In this document: positions 32,367 through 41,129 of the stretch, piece by piece
How the letters are laid out: every line of letters begins with the position of its first letter
Numbering within the stretch: position 1 is the first letter of the stretch
Notes under the pieces: generated by a model
Told to the model about the DNA's origin: nothing
What the model saw: the letters and a program-made list of their open reading frames with translations, nothing else
Databases searched by the model: none
Program-made: the position numbers and the translations under genes
Origin: Bacteroidales bacterium
GTDB taxonomy: Bacteria; Bacteroidota; Bacteroidia; Bacteroidales; UBA932
Length of the DNA stretch: 64,000 nt
Reading direction: 5' to 3'
Assembly (NCBI GenBank): GCA_017938925.1
Contig: JAGBAO010000004.1
Location: forward strand, 55,403 to 119,402

Positions 32367-32428
32367 CGCCGCTTTTCCGCAAGTGCGGACATAACAGATA
32401 ATTGTATAACTAAAAAATATTCAAGAAC

Positions 32429-33181
32429 ATGAGAAAACACATCGTAGCAGGCAACTGGAAGATGAACACTACAGTTGCAGAGGGCGTAGAGCTCGCAAAG
32501 GCAGTGGTAGCAGCATCAGCTGAGGTTCCGGCTGACGTAAAGCTTATCATCGCACCTCCATTCACTCACCTTTATCCTGTAGCTGAGGTTGTAAAGGGCA
32601 CAGCAGTGGGTCTTTCAGCTCAGAACTGCGCTGACCACGTAAAGGGCGCTTACACAGGCGAGGTTGCAGTGAACATGCTTTCAGGCGTAGGATGCCAGTA
32701 CGTTATCCTCGGTCACTCTGAAAGAAGAGAGTACTATGGCGAGACTGACGCAACTCTCGTTGAGAAGGTGAAGCTTGCTCTTGCTGAGGGTCTTTCACCG
32801 ATCTTCTGCATCGGAGAGAAGAAGGAAGAGCGCGAGGCCGGCCGTCACTTCGAGGTGGTTACAGCTCAGGTGAAGAACGTTCTCTTCGAACTCACAGCTG
32901 AGGAGATGGCAAAGGTTGTCGTAGCTTACGAGCCTGTATGGGCTATCGGAACCGGTCTTACTGCAACTGCAGAGCAGGCACAGGAGATCCACGCAGAGAT
33001 CCGCAAGGTTCTCGCTGAGAAGTTCGGTGCACTCGCTGAGGAGATCTCGATCCTTTACGGCGGCTCATGCAAGCCATCAAACGCCAAGGAGCTCTTCGCT
33101 TGTCCTGACATCGACGGCGGACTCATCGGTGGTGCAGCTCTCAAAGCTGAGGATTTCATCGGAATCGCAGTTAGCTTCTAA
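32429..33181 (+). CDS. tpiA: Triosephosphate isomerase
   Basis: Glycolytic enzyme interconverting dihydroxyacetone phosphate and glyceraldehyde 3-phosphate. Active-site residues are all present: Asn9 and Lys11 in GNWKMN, His96 in ILGHSERR, and Glu168 in [11 protein letters not shown], with the phosphate-binding [10 protein letters not shown] and GGLIGGAAL at the end. At 250 residues it has normal length. Codon use is strongly biased (GCA, GCT, CTC, GTA), as for rplY, which fits high expression. The M49-like gene starts 6 bases after the stop and may be co-transcribed. Confidence 0.98.
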   Translation: MRKHIVAGNWKMNTTVAEGVELAKAVVAASAEVPADVKLIIAPPFTHLYPVAEVVKGTAVGLSAQNCADHVKGAYTGEVAVNMLSGVGCQYVILGHSERREYYGETDATLVEKVKLALAEGLSPIFCIGEKKEEREAGRHFEVVTAQVKNVLFELTAEEMAKVVVAYEPVWAIGTGLTATAEQAQEIHAEIRKVLAEKFGALAEEISILYGGSCKPSNAKELFACPDIDGGLIGGAALKAEDFIGIAVSF

Positions 33182-33187
33182 TTGAAC

Positions 33188-34786
33188 ATGAAGAAGCTTT
33201 ATATACTGGCAGCCACTGCAATCGCAGTGGCTGCTTGCGTGCAGAGCAAGGACTCGGCATTGCAGGAAAAAGTGGACAGCTATGCTGTGGTGGAGGTGAG
33301 CTCACCGCTTTATGACGCGCTTTCGGAGAATGACAAGAAGATCGTATCGCTGTTCCGTCAGGCCGGAGAGATCATGGACGGACTGTTCTGGAAGCAGACT
33401 TTCGGAGACAAGGCGCTTATCGAAGCACTCCCTGAGGGGCCTGCAAAGGAGTATGCCCTGATCAACTACGGAGCATGGGATCACCTTGATGACAACAAGC
33501 CTTTCATCGAAGGATATGGAGAAAAGCCGCTCGGATGTCAGTACTATCCTCAGGACATGACGGTCGAAGAGTTCGAAGCATTCGAGGATCCTCATAAGCT
33601 CAGCCTCTACACTGTCGTCCGCCGCGACGGAAACGGCGCCCTCAAGACAGTATGGTACCGCGACGAGTACAAGGAAGAACTTGACAAGGTGTGCGCACTC
33701 CTTGAAGAGGCGGCTGCACTCACCACCAACGAGGGGATGAAGAAGTACCTCACCGAGCGTGTGAAGGCATTCCGCACAGATGACTACCTTGCCAGCGACA
33801 TGGCATGGATGGATATGAAGGACTGCAACATGGACCTTGTCATCGGACCTATCGAGAACTACGACGACCATCTTTTCGAGGCCAAGGCGGCATACGAGTG
33901 CTTCATCCTCCTCAAGGACGAGAAGCGCAGCGCCAACCTTGCCAAGTATGTCGGACTGCTCCCTACCCTTCAGACCATGCTTCCATGCGCACCGGAGTAC
34001 AAGACCTTCGTACCCGGAACATCATCAGACCTCAACGTCTATGACGCCATCTTCTATGCAGGGGACTGCAACGCCGGCAGCAAGACCATTGCGATCAACC
34101 TCCCTAACGACGAGAGGGTGCACGCAGCCAAGGGCGCACGCCGTCTCCAGCTGTACAACAGCATGATGGCCAAGTTCAACAAGATAGTGATCCCTATCGG
34201 AGAGGTTCTCATGGACCCTTCACAGATGGAGTATCTCAGCGCCGACGCGTTCTTCTGGAACGTGACCTTCCACGAGGTGGCTCACGGACTTGGAGTGAAG
34301 CAGACCGTCAACGGCCGCGGCACAGTGGACGAAGCCATGGGATCGGAGAAGACGACCTGGGAAGAGGCCAAGGCAGACATCCTCGGACTTTTCATGGTAA
34401 GAGAACTCATCAGGATGGGTGAGATCACAGACATCACAGCAGAGGAGTCGATCGCTACGTTCATCGCAGGAATCGTCCGCTCGGTACGCTTCGGTTCGGC
34501 TTCCTCACACGGAAAGGCCAACATGATGTGCTTCAACTACATGGAGGATCACGGCGCATTCACCCGCAACGCGGAAGGAAAGTACGTGATCGACTTCGAG
34601 AAGGCATCGGCAGCCATCGACTCATGGTCAGCACTGATTCTCGAGACTCAGGCAAACGGCAACTTCGAGTTCGCCCAGAAGTATGCGGCAGAGAATGCAA
34701 GCATCCGTCCGGCTCTTGCTGCTGAGGTTGCAAAGGTCAACGAAGCAGGCATTCCACGTGATATCGTGTTCGATTTCGCTTGGTAA
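33188..34786 (+). CDS. M49-like zinc peptidase lipoprotein with HEXXH motif
   Basis: Predicted zinc peptidase related to dipeptidyl peptidase III. The lipoprotein signal ends AVAAC (Cys17). The zinc site reads HEVAHGLG at 362-369, an ordinary HEXXH without the extra Gly of the M49 HEXXGH motif, and the second motif EEAKAD follows at 392-397. At 532 residues it is shorter than the DPP III at 23365-25365 and shares the lipid anchor and the EEARAD/EEAKAD block. A TTG at 33182 would add two residues; I chose the ATG at 33188. A strong terminator follows. The substrate is unknown. Confidence 0.85.
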   Translation: MKKLYILAATAIAVAACVQSKDSALQEKVDSYAVVEVSSPLYDALSENDKKIVSLFRQAGEIMDGLFWKQTFGDKALIEALPEGPAKEYALINYGAWDHLDDNKPFIEGYGEKPLGCQYYPQDMTVEEFEAFEDPHKLSLYTVVRRDGNGALKTVWYRDEYKEELDKVCALLEEAAALTTNEGMKKYLTERVKAFRTDDYLASDMAWMDMKDCNMDLVIGPIENYDDHLFEAKAAYECFILLKDEKRSANLAKYVGLLPTLQTMLPCAPEYKTFVPGTSSDLNVYDAIFYAGDCNAGSKTIAINLPNDERVHAAKGARRLQLYNSMMAKFNKIVIPIGEVLMDPSQMEYLSADAFFWNVTFHEVAHGLGVKQTVNGRGTVDEAMGSEKTTWEEAKADILGLFMVRELIRMGEITDITAEESIATFIAGIVRSVRFGSASSHGKANMMCFNYMEDHGAFTRNAEGKYVIDFEKASAAIDSWSALILETQANGNFEFAQKYAAENASIRPALAAEVAKVNEAGIPRDIVFDFAW

Positions 34787-34807
34787 TCTGCCTTATAGAT
34801 AACATTT

Positions 34808-34841
34808 ATCCTCCTATCCACAAGGTAGGAGGATTTTTTTG
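34808..34841 (+). terminator. Rho-independent terminator after the M49-like gene
   Basis: A 9-bp stem (34808-34816 with 34826-34834) and a 9-base loop are followed by a run of T bases. Confidence 0.88.
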
Positions 34842-34843
34842 TT

Positions 34844-34851
34844 TATCTTTG
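34844..34851 (+). promoter_or_regulatory. -7 promoter element for tyrS-rbfA-permease
   Basis: TATCTTTG lies directly after the terminator and 77 bases before tyrS. The -33 region falls within the terminator stem and has no clear TTTG. Confidence 0.45.
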
Positions 34852-34862
34852 TGGGTTGCAAA

Positions 34863-34902
34863 GAGATCTCTCGACTCGCTTCGCTCGCTCGAGATGACAG
34901 GA
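34863..34902. repeat. Dispersed palindromic repeat (copy 1)
   Basis: Partly self-complementary sequence with TCTCGA/TCGAGA ends and a GC-rich CTCGCTTCGCTCG centre, followed by GATGACAGG. It lies in the tyrS 5' leader. A diverged copy with the same order of blocks is at 47858-47888. Similar short palindromes are scattered between genes in many bacterial genomes. Confidence 0.5.
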
Positions 34903-34928
34903 TGAATAAAATATAAAGATATATAGAT

Positions 34929-36218
34929 ATGAAGAATTTTGTAGAGGAACTCAGATGGAGAGGCATGATCCAGGACATCATGCCGGGAACTGAGGAGAAA
35001 CTTATGGAAGGATCAACTGCAGCATACGTGGGTATCGACCCGACAGCAGACTCGCTCCACATCGGCCATATGGTCAGCATCATGATCCTTAAGCATTTCC
35101 AGAACTGCGGCCACAAGCCTATCGCTCTTGTCGGCGGTGCAACCGGAATGATCGGAGACCCTTCGATGAAGTCACAGGAGCGTAACCTTCTCGACGAAGA
35201 GACGCTGAACCACAACGTGGCATGCATCAAGGCGCAGCTGAGCAAGTTCCTTGACTTCGAGTCAGACGCTGCAAACAAGGCTGAGCTCGTGAACAACTAC
35301 GACTGGATGAAGAACTTCACCTTCCTCGACTTCGCACGCGAGATCGGAAAGCACATCACCGTGAACTACATGATGGCTAAGGATTCCGTGAAGAAGAGAC
35401 TCTCAGGCGAGGCCCGCGACGGAATGTCGTTCACAGAGTTCACCTACCAGCTTCTTCAGGGATATGACTTCCTCTATCTCTATGAGCACAAGGGATGTAC
35501 CCTGCAGATGGGTGGAGCAGACCAGTGGGGAAACATCACCACAGGTTCCGAGCTCATCCGCCGTATCCTCGGCAAGGAGGCTTTCGCACTCACCTGCCCT
35601 CTGATCACAAAGGCTGACGGAGGAAAGTTCGGAAAGACTGAGAAGGGAAACATCTGGCTGGATCCTGAGCGCACGTCGCCATATCAGTTCTACCAGTTCT
35701 GGCTCAACGTATCTGACTCTGACGCAGAGAAATACATCAAGATCTTCACCATGCTCACCAAAGAGGAGATCGATGCGGCGATCGCTCAGCACGCAGAGGC
35801 ACCGGAGCGTCGTGAGCTCCAGAAACTCCTTGCAAAGGAAGTGACTACCATGGTTCATGGTGCAGCAGAGTATGAGAACGCAGTTGCCGCTTCCCAGATG
35901 CTCTTCGGCAACGCAACCAAGGATGCCCTCAAGAGCCTTGACGAGAAGACATTCCTCGCAGTGTTTGACGGAGTGCCTACATTCGAGGTGGCTGCCGACA
36001 AGTTCCCTCTCGGAATCATCGACCTGCTTGCAGGCGAGACTTCAGTGTTCCCATCCAAGGGAGAGTGCCGCAAGATGATTCAGGCAAACGGTGTCAGCAT
36101 CGACAAGGAGAAGGTGAATGACATCAATGCACAGATCGGTGAGGAGTCGTTTATCAATGGTAAATATATCCTGGCTCAGAAGGGCAAGAAGAATTACTTT
36201 ATTATTAAGGTCGTTTAA
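34929..36218 (+). CDS. tyrS: Tyrosine--tRNA ligase
   Basis: Class I synthetase that charges tRNA-Tyr. The HIGH motif is HIGH at 44-47 (DSLHIGHM), and the KMSKS-type loop is KFGKT at 233-237. The tyrosine-binding region includes [29 protein letters not shown], split here only by family-conserved gaps. The C-terminus (about 360-429) is an S4-like RNA-binding domain ([23 protein letters not shown]). At 429 residues it has normal length. rbfA starts 21 bases downstream. Confidence 0.97.
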   Translation: MKNFVEELRWRGMIQDIMPGTEEKLMEGSTAAYVGIDPTADSLHIGHMVSIMILKHFQNCGHKPIALVGGATGMIGDPSMKSQERNLLDEETLNHNVACIKAQLSKFLDFESDAANKAELVNNYDWMKNFTFLDFAREIGKHITVNYMMAKDSVKKRLSGEARDGMSFTEFTYQLLQGYDFLYLYEHKGCTLQMGGADQWGNITTGSELIRRILGKEAFALTCPLITKADGGKFGKTEKGNIWLDPERTSPYQFYQFWLNVSDSDAEKYIKIFTMLTKEEIDAAIAQHAEAPERRELQKLLAKEVTTMVHGAAEYENAVAASQMLFGNATKDALKSLDEKTFLAVFDGVPTFEVAADKFPLGIIDLLAGETSVFPSKGECRKMIQANGVSIDKEKVNDINAQIGEESFINGKYILAQKGKKNYFIIKVV

Positions 36219-36239
36219 TAGTCAGATCGTTAGTATATA

Positions 36240-36590
36240 ATGGAGAAGAATATTGAGAGCACCAGGCAGCTGAAGGTTGCCAAGGAGATTCAGAAGGTGA
36301 TGGCTGAGGTCATCCGCAGCAAGGGCATGGCTGCCTTCGGTGGCGCGCTTGTGTCTGTGAGCGGAGTGAAGGTCAGTCCGGATCTTTCCATTGCCAAGAT
36401 ATATGTGAGCGTCTTTCCGTCAGACAAGGCAGAGGCCGTGATGGAGGTGCTTCAGGAAAATTCCCGAGCTCTTCGCGGAGAGCTCGGGAGCAAGGTAGGA
36501 AAGCAGCTGCGCATCGTGCCGGAGATCGCCTTCTATCTTGACAGTTCCCTGGATTATGTGGAGCATATCGAGGAGCTTCTGAAAAAATAG
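36240..36590 (+). CDS. rbfA: Ribosome-binding factor A
   Basis: 30S subunit maturation factor. The 116 residues show the RbfA KH-like fold: an N-terminal helix (RQLKVAKEIQKVMAEVIR), the VSVSGVKVSPDLSIAKIYVSVFP strands, and the closing motif RIVPEIAFYLDSSLDYVEHIEELL. Length is typical. It lies between tyrS and a LolC/E-like permease (2 bases downstream), all on the plus strand and probably one transcript. Confidence 0.95.
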   Translation: MEKNIESTRQLKVAKEIQKVMAEVIRSKGMAAFGGALVSVSGVKVSPDLSIAKIYVSVFPSDKAEAVMEVLQENSRALRGELGSKVGKQLRIVPEIAFYLDSSLDYVEHIEELLKK

Positions 36591-36592
36591 TA

Positions 36593-37813
36593 ATGAATTT
36601 AGCGCAGTTCATAGCAGGACGGTATCTTTTCGCCAAGAAGTCACATAATGTGATCAACATCATTTCGGCGATAAGCGCCATCGGCATGGCTGTGGGCACT
36701 GCTGCTCTGATAATAATATTGTCTGTATATAACGGGTTCGACTCGCTCATCAGGTCGATGATGAGCAATGTCGAGCCTGATCTGCTTATAACCCCTGCCA
36801 CAGGCAAGACCTTCGTGCCGGACGACTGCACCTTCGACTGGATCTATGACCAGCCATCCGTGAAGAACATGTGCTGCGTGCTGGAAGAGCAGGTGTTCAT
36901 CAGCTACGACGGCAAGCAGAGCCTGGCCAGGGCAAAAGGAGTGGACTGGGTGTACGAAGAGGAATCCCCTCTCAAGGACCATATGCAAGACGGAGAGTTC
37001 AAGCTCCATCGTGGCGACGTGCCCCTTGCGGCTGTCGGAGCGGGACTGGCCTACGAACTTGGAATCAGTCCGCGCTTCCTGGCTCCGATCGAGATCTATT
37101 TTCCTACCAGGACGGGACGCATATCCCTTGCAAACCCTGCCGCCTCGATAGAATCCGTCAGGGTCTATCCGTCTGGACTCTTCTCGGTGAACAATGATGT
37201 TGATGCCGAGCTTCTTATCGTCCCGATCGAGAAGATGCAGGAGCTGCTGGAGTATGAGAACGAGGTGTCGGCAGTGGAACTCAGACTGACTGAAGACAGT
37301 CCGAAGGATGAACTGAAGAGACTCCAGAAAGAGATCGGTGCAAGGCTTGGCTCCGGATTCAGGGTCAAGGACCGTTTCCAGCAGAACGAGTCACTCTACA
37401 AGATGATGAAATATGAGAAGGCCGCCATATTCATGATTCTGATCTTCGTCATCATCATCATCGCCTTCAACATATTCGGAAGCCTCACCATGCTGATCAT
37501 CGAAAAGGAGGAGGACATCCGGACACTCCGCAGTATGGGAGCACAGGAAAGCCTGATCAGAAAGATATTCGTTCTGGAAGGCTGGTTCATCTCTCTGGCG
37601 GGACTTGCAGGCGGCCTGGTGATCGGAGTCGGTTTCGCGGCTATCCAGCAGGCATTCGGCATAATAAAGATGCCCGGACATTTTGTCGTCCAGGCATATC
37701 CTATAATCCTTTCATGGTCAGACATCCTTCTGACCGCAGTCGGAGTGGCGGCCATCGGCTATCTCATCGCACTCCTCCCAGTTGCACTCCACAGCCGCAA
37801 ATCACACGCATAA
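36593..37813 (+). CDS. LolC/LolE-like ABC transporter permease
   Basis: Inner-membrane permease of the lipoprotein-releasing (LolC/E, MacB/FtsX-fold) family. The N-terminus matches the family (FIAGRYLFAKKSHNVINIISAISAIGMAVGTAALIIILSV, shown by its first helix). A periplasmic domain spans about residues 45-275. Three helices follow, with the conserved EKEEDIRTLRSMGA between the first two. At 406 residues it is a normal half-transporter. No ATPase gene is adjacent, so the partner must lie elsewhere. It follows rbfA by 2 bases. A role in sending lipoproteins to the outer membrane is expected from the family. Confidence 0.88.
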   Translation: MNLAQFIAGRYLFAKKSHNVINIISAISAIGMAVGTAALIIILSVYNGFDSLIRSMMSNVEPDLLITPATGKTFVPDDCTFDWIYDQPSVKNMCCVLEEQVFISYDGKQSLARAKGVDWVYEEESPLKDHMQDGEFKLHRGDVPLAAVGAGLAYELGISPRFLAPIEIYFPTRTGRISLANPAASIESVRVYPSGLFSVNNDVDAELLIVPIEKMQELLEYENEVSAVELRLTEDSPKDELKRLQKEIGARLGSGFRVKDRFQQNESLYKMMKYEKAAIFMILIFVIIIIAFNIFGSLTMLIIEKEEDIRTLRSMGAQESLIRKIFVLEGWFISLAGLAGGLVIGVGFAAIQQAFGIIKMPGHFVVQAYPIILSWSDILLTAVGVAAIGYLIALLPVALHSRKSHA

Positions 37814-37863
37814 CGCGGTGACACACAACCCGCTCAGAATCAGTAGGATCGCCGCCACCGATT

Positions 37864-38226
37864 TTAGTTATGATGATGGTGAGCGGCACCGGGAGCGGCT
37901 ACACCTTCCACCTTGTATCCGAGCTTTTCGATCGCTGCCTTGAGGGTTTCCTCCGAGGTCTTTGCCGGATCGTATTTCACGGTTACGGTCTGGTGATCCA
38001 GGCATACGTCCAGTCCCTTCACACCTTTCTCGAAAGAGATGTTCTCCTGGACCTTCTTCACGCAGTTCATGCAGTGCAGATGCACATTGAAGACGACTTC
38101 CTTGACCTCTTTGGTCTTCTTCGCCTTCTTCTGGGTCTGGGCTGCAGGAGCTGCTGTCTGGAATTCTGATGCTGATACCGACACTGCCATGAGGGCGGCC
38201 AGGGCTATGAGTATTATTCTTTTCAT
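37864..38226 (-). CDS. Exported heavy-metal-associated (HMA) domain protein
   Basis: Small exported metal-binding protein, probably periplasmic. A signal peptide (about 1-20, SVSAS) is followed by a Lys-rich linker and then one HMA domain with the metal pair Cys52 and Cys55 in HLHCMNCVKKV and the usual ending AIEKLGYKVEG. The protein ends in a run of His residues that could bind a further metal. I chose the ATG at 38226 because the longer frame begins inside the upstream receptor gene. It lies 11 bases after the TonB-dependent receptor gene. Copper is the likely metal; others are possible. Confidence 0.85.
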   Translation of the reverse strand: MKRIILIALAALMAVSVSASEFQTAAPAAQTQKKAKKTKEVKEVVFNVHLHCMNCVKKVQENISFEKGVKGLDVCLDHQTVTVKYDPAKTSEETLKAAIEKLGYKVEGVAAPGAAHHHHN

Positions 38227-38237
38227 TGTTATATGGT

Positions 38238-40373
38238 TTAATTTGTTTTCCAAAGGGTGAAACGGAAACCGATGTGGGCCTTGATACCCATGAGCGGTCC
38301 CCAGATGCAGCTGGCGTCAAACGACGGCTGACGTGGGTTTGACGCACCTATTATGGCGTTCTGCTGACGGAAATTGGTCAGGTTCTCCGCCCCGAGATAC
38401 ACATCCCAGCCCTTGAACCTGCGTGTGACCTGAGCATAAAGGAGCGGATAGACAGGTGTCCGTCCGTTCTTGTAGAGAAGGTTTCCGTCCTTGTCGGTCA
38501 GGCTCTCCATGAAGTCATACACGCGGCATGAACCGTTGAGAGAAGCCGTGAAGTCGAAGATCCATTTGTTCAGGTTAGTCGCATACTGAAGATTCAGCAC
38601 TCCCTTGAAACGGCTTGTCATAGGCTTCTCCACGAGTCCCTTTCCTGCAAGTTCGATCTTCGCATTGGTGTAGCGGAAGGTTGCTGTGATATTGAACCGC
38701 TCGACAGGATCCACCGAGAAATCCAGCTGATAGTTATCTGTATATGAACGATTTCCGTTCAGTGCATAGAAGCAGATCTGTGTCGGATCCATCTCATAGT
38801 CCACCACCATCTGCTGGGTGAACTGGGTCCTGAAGTAGTCGAAGCTCAGATAGGTGTTCGATGAAGCACCGAACGGCATGTAATAGGTCACATTTCCTCC
38901 GAAGGTCCATGCATCCTCAAGGATATGGTCGTTATATGCTCCGACATACTGTTTTCCTGTCGAGAACACTCCGATATTGTCCACAAGCGGAGTCGAATAG
39001 CGAAGGCCACGGCCTCCGTTAGCCCTGATGACGATCTCGTCTATCGGCATATACTTCAATGTGACACGAGGAGAAACGCGGAAACGCGCAGCACCTCCGG
39101 TCACATGATTGAACCAGTCTCCGCGCAGACCCGCTATAGCTGAGAATTCATCTCCATAGTGGTATGTATATTCTCCGAAGACACCTGCATTCGCAAGGTC
39201 TGTCGGGCCGTTGAAATCAGCCACATTCTCACCTGTGGAGAGCCAGATCGCTCTTCTGAAATCCTCATTGAAGCGGTCGAAGGTTCCGTTCAGGCCGAGG
39301 GTGAAACGGTGCGAGTCATTGATCACATTCTGATACAGAAGGTTGGCAAAGGCAGAATGCTGATCCGCAAGATATTTTGTGGATCCGAAATATGAATCCA
39401 TGTTCTGGAAATTGTAATCCGCAATGAGGGCGATGTTCTGGGAATTGTCCTCGTTCAATGGCACTCCCACCTTGACGTATGCGTTCATCGAGCGGTTCAG
39501 GATATCAGAGCCCCAGGGATCCACAGTTCCGGCAGCCGGAGTTAGGCTGTACGTCTTCCTGTCATAGAACACGTGCTTTCCGTCTGCATCCTTGAGCATC
39601 TGGCCACCGAGCCTGCTGTCCTGGATGGCACGCACACCGAAACGCACCTGCACTCCGTTGTCGGCCTGATAGAGCCAGCGGTTGGAAAGATTGAACTGAA
39701 GCTGCTTAGGCTCATCAAGAAAGCCGTCTCCGTCCATGTCGTGTGGGGCGATGTTGCCGGAGACATGGCCGAGGATCACCGTACTCCACTTGTAGCCCAT
39801 CTGGAGAGAGGAAGCCACGTTCAGGTCCATCTTCGTATCGCTCATCACGGCGCCGTTGATGAACAGGGGCTTTTCGTCAGTAGGCTTGCGATGCTCCATG
39901 TTGATCTGACCGGTGAGGCACTCCACACCGTTGATCACAGACGAGGATCCCTTGGCGATCTGGATGCTCTCAAGCCACTGTCCCGGAACATATGAAAGTC
40001 CGAACGGAGCCGAAAGTCCTCGCATCACAGGACGGGTCTCGTCCAGCATCTGGGTGTATATTCCTGAAAGTCCGAGGAGCCTGATCTGACGGGCTCCTGT
40101 CACTGCATCCGAGTATCCTACAGTGACGCTGGCAGAGTTCTCGAAGCTTTCCGCCAGATTGCAGCACGCCATCTTGCAGAGTCCGGCAGCCGAAATGACC
40201 TCGGTGCGGATTTCCTTGCCTTTGGACAGGTAGTTTCCTGCCTGACGTGACACGAAGACCGCAGCGTCAAGGCTGTCGGAACGCTCGCCGTAAATGCCCG
40301 TGGTATCGATATCCTGAGCACCTGCGGCCACTGCGCACAATGCACATATGATAATGGTATATATTCTTTTCAT
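38238..40373 (-). CDS. TonB-dependent outer-membrane receptor (metal-linked)
   Basis: Outer-membrane importer of 711 residues. After a signal peptide (AAGAQ) comes a plug domain (EVISAAGLCKMACCNLAESFENSASV, VRGLSAPFGLSYVPGQW with gaps), then a long beta-barrel ending in an aromatic residue near the C-terminus (GFRFTLWKTN). It lacks the carboxypeptidase-like N-terminal domain of SusC proteins. Its neighbours are a Cys/His-rich HYC-type protein upstream and an HMA protein downstream, so a metal or metal complex, most likely copper, is the probable substrate. That is inferred from context. It is predicted to be in one operon with both neighbours. Confidence 0.88.
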   Translation of the reverse strand: MKRIYTIIICALCAVAAGAQDIDTTGIYGERSDSLDAAVFVSRQAGNYLSKGKEIRTEVISAAGLCKMACCNLAESFENSASVTVGYSDAVTGARQIRLLGLSGIYTQMLDETRPVMRGLSAPFGLSYVPGQWLESIQIAKGSSSVINGVECLTGQINMEHRKPTDEKPLFINGAVMSDTKMDLNVASSLQMGYKWSTVILGHVSGNIAPHDMDGDGFLDEPKQLQFNLSNRWLYQADNGVQVRFGVRAIQDSRLGGQMLKDADGKHVFYDRKTYSLTPAAGTVDPWGSDILNRSMNAYVKVGVPLNEDNSQNIALIADYNFQNMDSYFGSTKYLADQHSAFANLLYQNVINDSHRFTLGLNGTFDRFNEDFRRAIWLSTGENVADFNGPTDLANAGVFGEYTYHYGDEFSAIAGLRGDWFNHVTGGAARFRVSPRVTLKYMPIDEIVIRANGGRGLRYSTPLVDNIGVFSTGKQYVGAYNDHILEDAWTFGGNVTYYMPFGASSNTYLSFDYFRTQFTQQMVVDYEMDPTQICFYALNGNRSYTDNYQLDFSVDPVERFNITATFRYTNAKIELAGKGLVEKPMTSRFKGVLNLQYATNLNKWIFDFTASLNGSCRVYDFMESLTDKDGNLLYKNGRTPVYPLLYAQVTRRFKGWDVYLGAENLTNFRQQNAIIGASNPRQPSFDASCIWGPLMGIKAHIGFRFTLWKTN

Positions 40374-40476
40374 GATTTTCTGATTGTTATCGGTTTATAG
40401 ATGTTGCTCTTCAGCGGATCGCTGAAAACGCACAACACTCCTGCCACAAGGTGAAGCAGGGGCGCAACAACCGCAA

Positions 40477-41016
40477 TCAGATACGCCAGACCGAGAAAGC
40501 GACCTGAGGGTCGCAAGACACAATATTCCCTATATCAGGAACATGTAAAGATGTATGAGAAACAGCATAGCATCTGTCTGCAAGGCTGGCAAGAGCCTCC
40601 TGAATCACGCACGGGCAGTTTCCGCAATGGCATTCATCGTAGTGACGATGGTCATCATCCACACGGAACCCTGTCAGCAGGATTGACTGGTATGAATCTG
40701 AGCAGCAGGACGGAGAATCCAGTTCTGGCTCCCCTTCATGGCTGCAGCATCTGTCATCGGATGTTTCATGGCCGCAGGTCTTTTCAGAATGGCTGCAGCA
40801 GTCCTCATGGCAGCAGCCCGCATCATGTGATGTCCTGCACTGTCCCGGCGTGCAATGATGCTCCGGATGGATGTCCTCACATGTGAGTCCTTCGGCAAAG
40901 GTGGCGACGAAAGTGCGGCCTGAGCCATTGCAGGTGTGCACATCGAAGCCTATGATACTCATGCAGTACCATACAGCCAGAAGCACGGCGCATATTTTCA
41001 TCATAATACCTTTCAT
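40477..41016 (-). CDS. Cys/His-rich HYC-type metal-binding protein
   Basis: Exported protein rich in Cys and His. The N-terminal hydrophobic segment is followed by VHTC, corresponding to the HYC motif of the Bacteroidetes HYC_CC_PP family. The middle has many CC, CH and HC pairs (for example CCHEDCCSHSEKTCGHE), well suited to binding copper or other soft metals. The C-terminus has further CHCGNCPC. The frame is open further upstream to 41112, but that start lies before the promoter. Starts at 41016 or 41004 fit, and 41004 leaves a more usual leader. It heads the operon with the TonB-dependent receptor and HMA protein. Confidence 0.72.
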   Translation of the reverse strand: MKGIMMKICAVLLAVWYCMSIIGFDVHTCNGSGRTFVATFAEGLTCEDIHPEHHCTPGQCRTSHDAGCCHEDCCSHSEKTCGHETSDDRCCSHEGEPELDSPSCCSDSYQSILLTGFRVDDDHRHYDECHCGNCPCVIQEALASLADRCYAVSHTSLHVPDIGNIVSCDPQVAFSVWRI

Positions 41017-41025
41017 ACCAACCGA

Positions 41026-41056
41026 CAAAGTTACAAATTTTCGCCCAACTCGCAAA
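41026..41056 (-). promoter_or_regulatory. Promoter of the metal operon
   Basis: Read on the minus strand: TTTG (41056-41053), 19 bases, TAACTTTG (41033-41026). A start site near 41019 would place the ATG at 41016 almost at the 5' end, which favours the start at 41004. It overlaps the upstream region of the divergent sppA promoter. Confidence 0.6.
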
Positions 41057-41074
41057 AAATCACACATTTTGTAG

Positions 41075-41082
41075 TAACTTTG
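41075..41082 (+). promoter_or_regulatory. -7 promoter element for sppA-cutC
   Basis: TAACTTTG lies 47 bases before the chosen sppA ATG. It makes the upstream ATG at 41085 unlikely as a start. No clear -33 element. Confidence 0.5.
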
Positions 41083-41129
41083 GAATGAATATACATCAAG
41101 AAACAATAACACTTACAAATAGACGGATT

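Noticed and set aside
40410-40426. Seven-bp hairpin between the HYC-type and receptor genes
   Set aside because: Short, with no T-run; not distinguishable from chance.
41085-41129. Upstream ATG as the sppA start
   Set aside because: It lies 3 bases after the -7 element and would be at or before the transcription start; the ATG at 41130 begins a normal membrane anchor.
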